In this document: piece after piece, positions 36,086-44,981 of the stretch | Layout: each line of letters begins with the position of its first letter | Numbering within the stretch: the stretch's first letter is position 1 | From: Hallerella sp964587155 | GTDB taxonomy: Bacteria > Fibrobacterota > Fibrobacteria > Fibrobacterales > Fibrobacteraceae | Reading direction: 5' to 3' | Assembly: GCA_964587155.1 (NCBI GenBank) | Contig: CAZPKF010000018.1 | Span: 1-56,126, forward strand | DNA: 56,126 bases | The notes under the pieces: model-generated | Told to the model about the DNA's origin: nothing | The model's database searches: none | Seen by the model: only the letters and a program-made list of their open reading frames with translations | Program-made: the position numbers and the translations under genes

Positions 36086-36862
36086 ATGAAAAAAGTCGTC
36101 ATCAAAATCGGTGGCAGCCTCGCAATTGACGAAGCGAAGTTGCAAAACTTTACCCAAGGCATCGCCAAACTCGCTGGCAAAGACTTTTTAGTGGCCGTCG
36201 TACACGGCGGCGGAAAAGACATCAACGAAAATATAGCCCTGCTCGCCGAAGAGCCCCGCTTTATCGAAGGTCTGCGCGTCACCACCCCGAACATTATGAA
36301 AATGGTTGAGATGACCCTTTCCGGACATGTGAATAAAAAGCTTGTGCGAATGCTTGAAAACGCCGGCGCCCCGGCAGTCGGCATTTCCGGCATCGACGGA
36401 AAACTGTTCGAAGCGGAAAAAAGAAATTGCGGTAAAGACTTGGGACTTGTCGGAGACATTCACCGTGTAAACCCCAAAATCGTAAACGACTTGTGGGCTA
36501 CAGGCTGGCTCCCCGTTGTGAGCCCCATTTCCATCGGGAACGGCTCCGCATGGAATGTCAACGCGGACACTGCCGCATCGGAACTAGCCATCGCCTTGAA
36601 TGCAGACAAATTTTTACTCATCAGCGATGTTCCCGGAGTTCTGGACAAGCGAAAAGAAGTCGTTTCCCACTTGGACTTGGCCAAAGCAGAATCCTTGATT
36701 GCCGACGGCACCATCGCCGGCGGCATGATTCCCAAAGTACGGGAAAGCTTGAAGGCCCTCGACCGCGGCTTGGGGGAAATCCACATTTTGGGCTGGAAAG
36801 ACGCCGACACGTTTGTCAAACAAGTGAAAGGAGAATTGAATTATGGAACCATCCTCGCTTAA
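36086..36862 (+). CDS. argB: Acetylglutamate kinase
   Basis: 258 residues from MKKVVIKIGG at 36086; an in-frame TTG two codons upstream is less likely. It phosphorylates N-acetylglutamate, the second step of arginine synthesis. The amino-acid-kinase motifs are KIGGSLA at the start, HGGGKDIN near 37, and the later NVNADTAASELAIAL and IADGTIAGGMIPKV segments. No N-terminal extra helix is visible, which in other species goes with arginine inhibition. It overlaps argD by 20 nt. Upstream (35955-35972) lies a direct repeat of GTAAACAT with 10-nt spacing, a possible operator. Confidence 0.95.
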   Translation: MKKVVIKIGGSLAIDEAKLQNFTQGIAKLAGKDFLVAVVHGGGKDINENIALLAEEPRFIEGLRVTTPNIMKMVEMTLSGHVNKKLVRMLENAGAPAVGISGIDGKLFEAEKRNCGKDLGLVGDIHRVNPKIVNDLWATGWLPVVSPISIGNGSAWNVNADTAASELAIALNADKFLLISDVPGVLDKRKEVVSHLDLAKAESLIADGTIAGGMIPKVRESLKALDRGLGEIHILGWKDADTFVKQVKGELNYGTILA

Positions 36863-38051
36863 AAATTTTTTGGCAGAAGACAAGGCGGTCATCGCTCCGC
36901 TCTACGGCAAGCCGGACGTAGATTTCGTTAAAGGATGCGGAAGCTACCTGTTTGACGCTTCCGGAAAAAAATACCTGGACTTTGTCGCCGGCATTGCGGT
37001 CAACTCCCTCGGACATCAAAACGCAGGCATCGTCAACGCCATTGCGGATCAAGCGGGAAAATTCATCCACCTGAGCAACTTGTATCCAAATTACCCCCAA
37101 ATTCTCCTTGGACAAAAACTGCTTGAATTGACAGGATTCGACAAGGCTTTTTTCTGCAATTCGGGAACAGAAGCAAACGAAGGATGTATCAAATTCGCCC
37201 GGAAATACTTTTTCCGCAAAGGCGAATCCAACCGGCAAAAAATCATCACCTTCGTGAACAGTTTCCATGGGCGCACGTTCGCCGCCCTTTCTGCGACCGG
37301 ACAGCCCGCCATCCGCGAAGGATTTGGCGATATGCCGGGCGATTTTGTACACATTCCGTGGAATGATGTCGAAGCGCTGAAATCCGAAGTCGACAAAAAC
37401 ACCTGCGCCATTATGCTAGAATCTCTCGCAGCAGAAGGTGGCGTAATGACCCTTTCGAAAGAAATGGCAGAAACGGTGAACGCCCTGCAAAAAGAATCGG
37501 GATGCCTTGTCATTGTAGACGAAGTCCAAGCAGGAATGGGACGGACGGGCACGTTCTTGGGATTTGAAAATTACGGACTTCAACCGGATTTGGTCTCTTT
37601 GGCCAAAGCACTCGGCGGTGGCCTGCCACTGGGAGCCGTTTTATTGCGTCAAAAAGTCGCCGACCAGTTGAAACCTGGCGACCACGGAACCACTTTCGGC
37701 GGAAATCCCGTTGCCTGCGCAGCCGGATTGTCTGTAGTGGAACAAGTTTCCTCACCAGAACTTTTGATGAACGTGAAAGAGCGCGCCGCCCAACTCCGAA
37801 ACGGACTGACCGCGCTGATCGGGAAATTTTCCTTTTTAAGCGAAGTCAGGGGCGAAGGACTATTGCTGGGAATGCCCCTTGCCGAGGAAAAATCCGTTGG
37901 AAGCTTAATTGACGCAGCAAGAGACGAAGGGCTGCTTGTGCTTAGCGCAAAGGGCAACGTTCTGCGGATGCTCCCCCCATTGAACGTAAGCGAAACGGAA
38001 TGCGCCGAAGCACTTGAAAAGTTGGAAAGAGCGCTTTTGAAAATCGCATAA
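36843..38051 (+). CDS. argD: Acetylornithine aminotransferase
   Basis: 402 residues. PLP-dependent transamination of N-acetylglutamate semialdehyde in arginine synthesis (subgroup III aminotransferases; may also serve lysine synthesis). Motifs: NSGTEANEGCIKFARK near 105, IVDEVQAGMGRTG near 222, and the Schiff-base lysine K255 in SLAKALGGGLPLGA. Its start lies inside the argB end, so the two are coupled. Followed by a strong terminator. Confidence 0.95.
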   Translation: MEPSSLKNFLAEDKAVIAPLYGKPDVDFVKGCGSYLFDASGKKYLDFVAGIAVNSLGHQNAGIVNAIADQAGKFIHLSNLYPNYPQILLGQKLLELTGFDKAFFCNSGTEANEGCIKFARKYFFRKGESNRQKIITFVNSFHGRTFAALSATGQPAIREGFGDMPGDFVHIPWNDVEALKSEVDKNTCAIMLESLAAEGGVMTLSKEMAETVNALQKESGCLVIVDEVQAGMGRTGTFLGFENYGLQPDLVSLAKALGGGLPLGAVLLRQKVADQLKPGDHGTTFGGNPVACAAGLSVVEQVSSPELLMNVKERAAQLRNGLTALIGKFSFLSEVRGEGLLLGMPLAEEKSVGSLIDAARDEGLLVLSAKGNVLRMLPPLNVSETECAEALEKLERALLKIA

Positions 38052-38065
38052 AAAAATCCGCACCG

Positions 38066-38095
38066 AACTAGCCCGCGATTGACTCCGGGCTAGTT
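38066..38095 (+). terminator. Terminator after argD
   Basis: AACTAGCCCG ... CGGGCTAGTT, 10-bp perfect stem, then TTCATTTT. Confidence 0.85.
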
Positions 38096-38257
38096 TTCAT
38101 TTTAAACAAAATTTCATTCCGCGAAAACGGATTCTCCTTTGACGTCCAAACCGTATAAAATTCACTTCTCTGCAGAAAAGCCTTTCTTGTGAAACCCCAT
38201 AACTCAACACGGCTTCTTTTTTTATTCGAATTTTGAATGAAATTTTCCCTGTAAACC

Positions 38258-38289
38258 AAAAAACGCCTGGACTCTGCCAAGCGTTTTTT
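38258..38289 (-). terminator. Terminator of the first GH8 gene
   Basis: AAAAAACGC..TGG ACTCTG CCA..GCGTTTTTT: near-perfect stem with flanking A- and T-runs, 20-50 nt past the minus-strand GH8 stop. Confidence 0.88.
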
Positions 38290-38311
38290 ATCCAAATTCA
38301 ATCCAGCGGAA

Positions 38312-39838
38312 TCAAATTCCCATATTGCTGGGCTTCGTGTAAGAGCCATTCAACAGCTGGCTGTACATCATCTGGAGAATATTCGGGAAATAGCTGGAGG
38401 CAGAAGTTTGCATCGCTTTACTGTTCAACAAGGTTGTGCAGGAATTCAACCATTCCGAAGAATTGCCGCCCATTCCCGTTGCGCACCACGCGGCAAGCCA
38501 ATGAATAGGCAACGTTTGCCCAGCGATATCGGCGCCGACGCTCAAATTCCAAGAATAATTCACCGCAGGAATCGAAGACGGATTTCCGCTTGACTTTTCA
38601 ACAATAAACTTGTTCAATGTATTCAGCACTTCTGCCGCGCGAACATCCTGGAACCAGTAGTAATCCCACGCAATGCGCCACGGAATGCGGACAGATTCCT
38701 TGTTGAACGTCCAATACGTATTTTTTGCGCTGTTGTTCGGCGGATCAATCGCATTCCCCGAACCATCGCTCCAATCCGGGAACACTCCCGTACCGGCATC
38801 CTGCACTTGTTTCATATAGGCGTATTGGGCATCCAAAACAGAGGTCCAGTCGTGAGCCGGGTCAACCAAGGCGAACAAGCGGAGCGCTACCGGAGAGAAG
38901 TAGCTCAAGTTGTAAGACGGATTCGCCGCATTTTTCCACGTCGGGGTGTCGCCCGAATACAAGAGATTGTTGGACTTGTTGACTTCGTGTTCCCACAATG
39001 CGGAAATCAAAGTCAATGCATCTGTCAGGTATTCTTGCTTGGCCGTTTTATAATGAGCAATGATCAAAGATGTCGCTATGTCCAAATCCGCATCTGTTGC
39101 ACTCGCGTCATCTGGAATATCCCAGCTGAAGCTTGAAGTGAGCCACGGCATCAAGCCGCGACCACTAGCATAAACGGAATTGCGATAGGCCTTGCTGTAA
39201 ATCCAAAGACGATCGAAGGCATCCATATCGCCTTCAAACAACGTAATGAGCATGCCGTAGCCAATACCTTCCGACACGGTGCAGCCACGCTTATACATAT
39301 TTGATCCCGAAGCTTCTTCAATCTTACAGCTTTCCGAAGCATAAGTCGACCAAATGATCCGTGCCGCTTTCAAACCTTGCGCCGTGTAGCTCCCAAAAAT
39401 TTCACTAAAGTCGGAACCCCACGTCGGGTAACGCGCCGCTTCGTCTTCGAGGGTAATGTAATGGAAGCTTTTCCACGTGGAGTAAAGCGTTGGAGGAAGA
39501 GAAGCGTCCGCCGTTGTCGGGAACACGCTGGAAGTCGTCCCTCCCGTCGCTCCACTCACAAAATTAGCGCTAGACGAAGACACTTCTACCGAAATCACCG
39601 AAGAACTGCTCAACATCACTTGCGAAGAAGACGAATTTATCGGAATATCGGCACCGCTACTGCTGAAAAAATACTCCGACGAAGACGAAAAAATCGGTTC
39701 TTGAATTTGGGAATACGCACTGCTATCCGAAGGGAACGAATCCGTTGGATCCGGCGAAGAAGAACTGTCGTCTCCACAAGCATTCAGACCAAATAAAGCG
39801 CTCAACGCAAAAACGCCAAAGGGAAATTTCAAAGTCAT
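38312..39838 (-). CDS. GH8 endoglucanase, lipoprotein (paralogue 1)
   Basis: 508 residues. The lipoprotein signal ends at Cys21 (GLNAC). Residues about 25-115 form a long Ser/Asp-rich linker, longer than in the paralogue. The catalytic (alpha/alpha)6 domain of glycoside hydrolase family 8 carries the acid Glu190 in TVSEGIGYGML and the family signature SATDADLDIATSL. GH8 enzymes cleave beta-1,4 or mixed-link glucan, or xylan, with inversion. It is 160 nt downstream of its close paralogue on the same strand, yet each has its own terminator. An outer-membrane surface location is inferred from the lipobox. Confidence 0.93.
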   Translation of the reverse strand: MTLKFPFGVFALSALFGLNACGDDSSSSPDPTDSFPSDSSAYSQIQEPIFSSSSEYFFSSSGADIPINSSSSQVMLSSSSVISVEVSSSSANFVSGATGGTTSSVFPTTADASLPPTLYSTWKSFHYITLEDEAARYPTWGSDFSEIFGSYTAQGLKAARIIWSTYASESCKIEEASGSNMYKRGCTVSEGIGYGMLITLFEGDMDAFDRLWIYSKAYRNSVYASGRGLMPWLTSSFSWDIPDDASATDADLDIATSLIIAHYKTAKQEYLTDALTLISALWEHEVNKSNNLLYSGDTPTWKNAANPSYNLSYFSPVALRLFALVDPAHDWTSVLDAQYAYMKQVQDAGTGVFPDWSDGSGNAIDPPNNSAKNTYWTFNKESVRIPWRIAWDYYWFQDVRAAEVLNTLNKFIVEKSSGNPSSIPAVNYSWNLSVGADIAGQTLPIHWLAAWCATGMGGNSSEWLNSCTTLLNSKAMQTSASSYFPNILQMMYSQLLNGSYTKPSNMGI

Positions 39839-39941
39839 GGGTTCTCCGAGAAAACTATTTCAAAACAAAAAGTGTCTTAAATATACTCTTGATTGAATCT
39901 CAAACAAAAAATGAAAGCGAAAATTCAATTAAAACAAGAAA

Positions 39942-39970
39942 AAATGGAATCTGCGTCACAGATTCCATTT
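39942..39970 (-). terminator. Terminator of the second GH8 gene
   Basis: TGGAATCTG CGTCA CAGATTCCA with flanking A/T runs. The same stem, with loop CATCA, ends the gene at 41532. Confidence 0.88.
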
Positions 39971-39997
39971 GCAAAATTTTACACAATCACAAAGGGA

Positions 39998-41368
39998 TTA
40001 AATGCCCATGTTTGCCGGCTTTACATACAACCCGTTCAACAGCTGACTGTACATCACCTGCAAAATGTTCGGGAAGTAGCTAGAAGCAGAAGTTTGCATC
40101 GCAGTTGCGTTCAACACGTTCGTACAGGTATTCAACCAATCCATTGAATTTCCGCCCATTCCCGTTGCGCACCATGCGGCAAGCCAATGAACAGGCAAGC
40201 TTTGACCGACGGCATCGGCTCCCACGCTCAAATTCCAAGAATAGTTTACAGCCGGAATCGCTGTCGGGTCATTATTTGATTTCGCCATAATGAACGCATT
40301 CAGCGTATTCAACACAGAAGCTGCGCGCGCATCCTGGAACCAGTAGTAATCCCACGCAATGCGCCACGGGATGCGGACAGATTCCTTGTTGAACGTCCAA
40401 TACGTATTTTTGGCGCTGTTGTTCGGCGGGTTAATCGCATTTCCCGAACCATCGCTCCAATCAGGGAAAACCCCTGTGCCTGCAGCTTGTACTTGTTGCA
40501 TATAGGCGTATTGAGCGTTCAAAACAGAGGTCCAGTCGTGAGCCGGGTCAACCAAGGCGAACAAGCGGAGCGCTACCGGAGAGAAGTAGCTCAAGTTGTA
40601 AGACGGATTCGCCGCATTTTTCCACGTCGGGGTGTCGCCCGAATACAAGAGATTGTTGGACTTGTTGACTTCGTATTCCCACAATGCGGCAATCAAAGTC
40701 AACGCATCGTTCAAATACACAGCATTGCCCGATTTATAATAAGCGAGAACGAGCGATGTCGCAATATCCAAGTCCGCATCCGTTGCACTTGATTCATCTG
40801 GAATATCCCAGCTGAAGCTTGAGGTAAGCCACGGCATTAAACCGCGACCACTGGCATATACAGAGTTGCGATACGCCGTGCTGTAAACCCAAAGGCGGTT
40901 AAACGCATCCCAGTCTTCTTGGAACAGCGTAATGAGCATGCCATAACCGATGCCTTCCGAAACCGTGCAGCCACGCTTATACATATTTGAACCGGTAGCC
41001 TCTTCAATGACGCAGCTCGCCGAATTATAAGTAGACCAAATGATACGAGCGGCATTCTGACCTTGGGCGAGATAAGGACCAAAGACCTCGGTAAATTGAG
41101 ATCCCCACGTCGGATAACGGGCTGCTTCGTCTTCGAGGGTAATGTAATGGAAAGCCTTCCAGTTTAAATACAAATCAGCTGTAAAAGCCGCATTGGCTGT
41201 CGCCGGAAGAATTCCAGATGTCGCAGCCCCCCCACCCGAAGTAGACGAGGTGATTGGCGTTGTCGGTGAATTTTCGGAACTTGCAGAAGTAGAACTGTCA
41301 CTACTGCAAGCAGACAAGCTAAAAGCTGCGCACAAAGCAAGCGAACCAAGGGAAAGTTTTAAACGCAT
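39998..41368 (-). CDS. GH8 endoglucanase, lipoprotein (paralogue 2)
   Basis: 456 residues. The lipoprotein signal ends at Cys21 (SLSAC), followed by a short Ser/Thr/Gly linker. GH8 catalytic Glu138 lies in TVSEGIGYGML and the signature SATDADLDIATSL follows. Apart from the linker the protein is nearly collinear with paralogue 1, and 40520-40674 is base-for-base identical with 38834-38988, pointing to recent duplication or gene conversion. A GGAG site precedes the start. Functions should be close to paralogue 1; differences are in the linker and a few loops. Confidence 0.93.
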   Translation of the reverse strand: MRLKLSLGSLALCAAFSLSACSSDSSTSASSENSPTTPITSSTSGGGAATSGILPATANAAFTADLYLNWKAFHYITLEDEAARYPTWGSQFTEVFGPYLAQGQNAARIIWSTYNSASCVIEEATGSNMYKRGCTVSEGIGYGMLITLFQEDWDAFNRLWVYSTAYRNSVYASGRGLMPWLTSSFSWDIPDESSATDADLDIATSLVLAYYKSGNAVYLNDALTLIAALWEYEVNKSNNLLYSGDTPTWKNAANPSYNLSYFSPVALRLFALVDPAHDWTSVLNAQYAYMQQVQAAGTGVFPDWSDGSGNAINPPNNSAKNTYWTFNKESVRIPWRIAWDYYWFQDARAASVLNTLNAFIMAKSNNDPTAIPAVNYSWNLSVGADAVGQSLPVHWLAAWCATGMGGNSMDWLNTCTNVLNATAMQTSASSYFPNILQVMYSQLLNGLYVKPANMGI

Positions 41369-41473
41369 AATTTCTCCGGAATAAGTGGATACCCAATCCC
41401 TAATTTATCTCTCTAAATATAAACTCGAACACATCAAAGATTAAATCGAGAAAGCAGAATTTTAAGTTACAAA

Positions 41474-41507
41474 AAAAGATGGAATCTGCATCACAGATTC
41501 CACCCTT
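41474..41507 (-). terminator. Terminator of the carbohydrate-binding-like gene
   Basis: TGGAATCTG CATCA CAGATTCCA (41480-41502), followed on the minus strand by a run of seven Ts. Same stem as the terminator at 39945. Confidence 0.88.
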
Positions 41508-41531
41508 AAAACTCAAAGGAATTTTTTCAAA

Positions 41532-42458
41532 TTACTTGAGAACGATCTTCTGGTTGAAGTTCACCTTGCCAGCAACGCGGACCATGTAAACGCCAGCGTC
41601 GAAGGAAGCGAGGTTCAAGGAAGCAGAAGAAGCATTGAGAACGCTCTTCAAAACAACTTGACCTTGGAGGTTGATCACTTCAACAGTTGCACCAGCGTTC
41701 ACGCCAGACAAAGCGAGCGTGCGACCGGCAACGGAAGCCTTCACAGAGGAAGCGGCACCAACGGACTTGATGGCACTCACACCGGAGCACTTGCCGAGTT
41801 CGCCAATCGTCGCAATGTTAAAGTCAGTGGACTTGCCGTCACCACCAGAAATCTTGAATTTGATGGCGGCAGCACTTGCGAGAACCGTAGCCTGGTCAAC
41901 CTTGGTGCCCCAGCCGGATTCCTGTCTGAAGCTCGTCCACGGAAGGTCTACGACCGCTTCTGTCGATTGAACTCTCAAGGAAGCCTTGAAGTTGTTGTAA
42001 CCGGTAACAGAGCCTTCGTCAGCCGGAGCGATTTCGAGAGCCGGAGCAAGACCCGTGGACTTGAAACCGATGCAAATGCCACCCCAAGAAGAGATGTCAT
42101 TACCGCCCTGATCGCCACCGCTCAAGTTGAAGCCAACGCCAACGAACGGATAGGCATACGGACCGCCCAAGGTAGCCGTTCCGCAAACGCCACCGCAAAA
42201 ATCAATAATCGGGTCCATCGCATCATCAGAATAGAGATTTCCCTTATCAACCGGCCACGTGATGGTAGAAGTTCCCGGACCGTTGTCTTCGGTTTCGTTG
42301 TTATCGTTGTAGTCATACCAATAGCCGTAAGTATCAGTACCATCATTAAAACCGGTTTCGACACGATATTCAGAATTCGCACCGATCCACGTTTCCATTG
42401 CGAAAGACATAGAAACAGCTGCGAGGACTGCAGATGCCGCTAAAATTTTCTTGTTCAT
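41532..42458 (-). CDS. Secreted carbohydrate-binding-like protein with C-terminal sorting domain
   Basis: 308 residues with a signal peptide of about 20 residues ending MSFA. Residues about 25-210 look like a jelly-roll (galactose-binding/CBM11-like) module: TGGFNDGTDTYGYWYDYND-type opening, FVGVGFNLSGGDQGG, and ICIGFKSTGLAPALEI. The last 70 residues (AGRTLALSGVNAGATVEVINLQGQVV..GVYMVRVAG) form a type IX-like sorting domain. There is no catalytic motif. It sits among cellulases and is divergent from a GH8 gene carrying a similar non-catalytic module, so a cellulose- or glucan-binding role outside the cell is likely (inference). GAGAGAG site upstream. Confidence 0.7.
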   Translation of the reverse strand: MNKKILAASAVLAAVSMSFAMETWIGANSEYRVETGFNDGTDTYGYWYDYNDNNETEDNGPGTSTITWPVDKGNLYSDDAMDPIIDFCGGVCGTATLGGPYAYPFVGVGFNLSGGDQGGNDISSWGGICIGFKSTGLAPALEIAPADEGSVTGYNNFKASLRVQSTEAVVDLPWTSFRQESGWGTKVDQATVLASAAAIKFKISGGDGKSTDFNIATIGELGKCSGVSAIKSVGAASSVKASVAGRTLALSGVNAGATVEVINLQGQVVLKSVLNASSASLNLASFDAGVYMVRVAGKVNFNQKIVLK

Positions 42459-42747
42459 ATTTTCTCTCTCTTGTTAATGTGAATGCCCAATTAGGGCGGT
42501 TTGCAAACCAATATATCTTTTTTTCGAGAAAAAGAAAGATATTTTTTCTATTCACCTCTTTTTTTTTTGCAAAGTCTGCGTTTTTATGGAAAATATCGCC
42601 CATTGGTTCACATTTTTTTACAATTTTATGTATCCAGCGCTTCATTCCGTTATCCGACGTCAGCCAACTTCACTTTAATCACCTTCTAACTTTTTTTATA
42701 CAATTATTTATCTTCTTTTCCGGCTTGGATGAATTATTTTCGTGGGT

Positions 42748-44946
42748 ATGAAAAATCCATCTAAATTCCTGTTATCCTTAGTTCTTACATCGGCCTCCCT
42801 CTCTTTTGCCGGGACTCCGCAATTCCCCTTTCCCCAAAATCAAGCCTATCCATACGGAAACACGTTCAAATCGGCAGCGATCGATTCCATCAAAAGCCAC
42901 TTCAACCTGTGGAAAGGCGCTTGGTACACCGAGCAGGGCACTTACTACCAAAAATATGAAGGCGGAACGGCAGACGCGAACTCTGGCATGCCCCAAGGTA
43001 CAGCCCGCATCATCAGCCCTGACGCCAATTCCGAGCACACTGTTTCCGAAGGCATCGCTTACGGTATGTTGATCATGGTCTACATGTCTAGCGCAGCAGA
43101 TGATCACCAAGCGGAATTCGACAAACTTTGGAAATACTGGAAGTGCTATGGCAAAGGCCTTAACGGCAACGGCTGCAACAGCTGGAGCGGTCAGGGCATG
43201 GACTGGGAAATCGACAACGAAAAAGGTACGATTATTGGCAGCGGCACAGCCAGCGACGCCGAATTCGACGCCGCCGTCGCTTTGCTCATGGCCTACAAAC
43301 AGTGGGGAAACGCCCAGTATTTAAGCGACGCCAAATCCTTGATTTCTTGGATAAAAAGCAACGATATGGAATCCGACGGACGCATTAAACCGGGCAGCAA
43401 CTGGAACCCAGCATTCAATCCAAGCTATACCGCCGTCGGCGCTTTCCAACTGTTTTACGAAGTGACTCAAGACGAATTTTGGAAAACCGCCATTACAACT
43501 TCAATGGCCCATTTGCGCCAGTGCCAACACGCAAAAACCGGCCTGATGCCGGACTGGTGCGATTGGAGTTCTCACCAGCCAACTCAACCAAACGCAGCTG
43601 TTTCGGGTGGTTACTTGGGGTTCTATGACGACGCAGCTCGTACACCTTGGAGGCTCGCCTGGGGCTACGCCTGGTACGGAATTCCTTCTGCCAAAGAGGC
43701 AAACGACGCCATTATCGGCTGGCTGGATTCGGCAACTTATGGTTATGCCGGCATGATTCTTCCGGGTTACAATGTCGACGGCTCCTCGGACAACGACGTC
43801 TTCGTTTCTTCGACCTATTCGGGTGGACTCGGCCTAGCCATGCTTTCGGCAGACAATCCAAAATCTTACCTTGAAAACCTGTACTACACGCTCGTCAATA
43901 CCGAAGGAAAAGTTTCTTTAACCGCCAGCAAAGGCGAAAATTACTTTGCCGCCACGTTGAATGTCCTTTACATGTTGCTACTCACCGGCAACATGCCCAA
44001 TTTCTACAATATGACCGGCTACACGGCATTCACTCCAGATCCAAGCGCTGTTTTGACGCCTTCCATCCCAACGGGAACGCTCTTGCCCCAAGGCTCCGGC
44101 ACTACGATTTCCGGATTAAGCAACTGGGGCTCTTATGCAGACAAATTCGGCGTGACAAAGATGTATCCGGATTCCGGCAGCTCTGCCATTTACCAGCAAG
44201 ACGATGGTTCGCACATCATCGCCATGGAAGCATTCCTCGCTCCGGAGCCCACTTATATCGGCGGCGTCGAACTGAACTATCCGTTTGCCGGTGTCGCTTG
44301 TTCTTTTGATGAGCTTCAGAATTATTACGATTTGAGCGACCTCACCACGGTCCGCGTTGTTTACAAGAGCCAAGGTGTTATGCGCTTTGCCCTCCTTGAC
44401 CAAGAAACCTTGACACAAGATCAGGAAGGTGGCGAGCCGGGATATTATTTGCAACCGACCGAAGATTGGAAAGAAATTTACATTGACATCACGGCGAATA
44501 CAAATGATGAATTCAACGCCTTAACCTATCCATCTTGGGTTCATTTCGAAAGCTACCGCAGCGATGTGGTCAAAGCCGTCCGCGGCATCAAATTTGACGT
44601 AAAAATGGCAAAGTCCGGTTACGCATCCTTTGCTCTGAAAGAAGTCAACCTTCTCGATGCTAACGGCAACATTATCACCAACCTGCAGGGCATTAACGGA
44701 ATCCAATCCCCGAAGGCGACCGCCCAGAAATCGTTGCTTCGCCGCGAAGGCGACAACATTTATTATCAAAAGGCCCACAAAGGCGCAAAGCTTCGTGTTT
44801 ACGACATGAACGGCATGCTGCTTTCTTCTCAAAACGTTGAAGGAACAGGCCTTGTCGCCATTGACAAGCTCGTTCCGGCCAGCGGCTTGTATGTTCTTCG
44901 CCTTTCAAACGGAGCAAACAGCCAAACGTTAAAAATTCAAAAATAA
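42748..44946 (+). CDS. GH8 glucanase with CBM11-like module and C-terminal sorting domain
   Basis: 732 residues from ATG 42748 (a GTG two codons earlier is an alternative). Signal peptide 1-22. The GH8 domain, at about 25-430, has Glu101 in HTVSEGIAYGML and the signature TASDAEFDAAVALLMAY. Residues about 450-640 form a beta-sandwich resembling CBM11 (NWGSYADKFGVTKMYPD...GVACSFDEL..YYDLSDLTTVRVVYKSQGVMRFALLD). The C-terminal 60 residues are a type IX-like sorting domain (LRVYDMNGMLLSS..GLYVLRLS). It is a secreted multi-domain cellulase, distinct in anchoring from the two GH8 lipoproteins. It is 35 nt upstream of the GH5 gene, so one operon. Confidence 0.92.
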   Translation: MKNPSKFLLSLVLTSASLSFAGTPQFPFPQNQAYPYGNTFKSAAIDSIKSHFNLWKGAWYTEQGTYYQKYEGGTADANSGMPQGTARIISPDANSEHTVSEGIAYGMLIMVYMSSAADDHQAEFDKLWKYWKCYGKGLNGNGCNSWSGQGMDWEIDNEKGTIIGSGTASDAEFDAAVALLMAYKQWGNAQYLSDAKSLISWIKSNDMESDGRIKPGSNWNPAFNPSYTAVGAFQLFYEVTQDEFWKTAITTSMAHLRQCQHAKTGLMPDWCDWSSHQPTQPNAAVSGGYLGFYDDAARTPWRLAWGYAWYGIPSAKEANDAIIGWLDSATYGYAGMILPGYNVDGSSDNDVFVSSTYSGGLGLAMLSADNPKSYLENLYYTLVNTEGKVSLTASKGENYFAATLNVLYMLLLTGNMPNFYNMTGYTAFTPDPSAVLTPSIPTGTLLPQGSGTTISGLSNWGSYADKFGVTKMYPDSGSSAIYQQDDGSHIIAMEAFLAPEPTYIGGVELNYPFAGVACSFDELQNYYDLSDLTTVRVVYKSQGVMRFALLDQETLTQDQEGGEPGYYLQPTEDWKEIYIDITANTNDEFNALTYPSWVHFESYRSDVVKAVRGIKFDVKMAKSGYASFALKEVNLLDANGNIITNLQGINGIQSPKATAQKSLLRREGDNIYYQKAHKGAKLRVYDMNGMLLSSQNVEGTGLVAIDKLVPASGLYVLRLSNGANSQTLKIQK

Positions 44947-44981
44947 GTGTTCTTTCGGGAGTGGTTGTTCAGGAGAATCCT

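Noticed and set aside
38068..38349. 93-codon minus-strand frame between argD and the GH8 gene
   Set aside because: Runs through two terminators and into the GH8 3' end; basic random-like composition.
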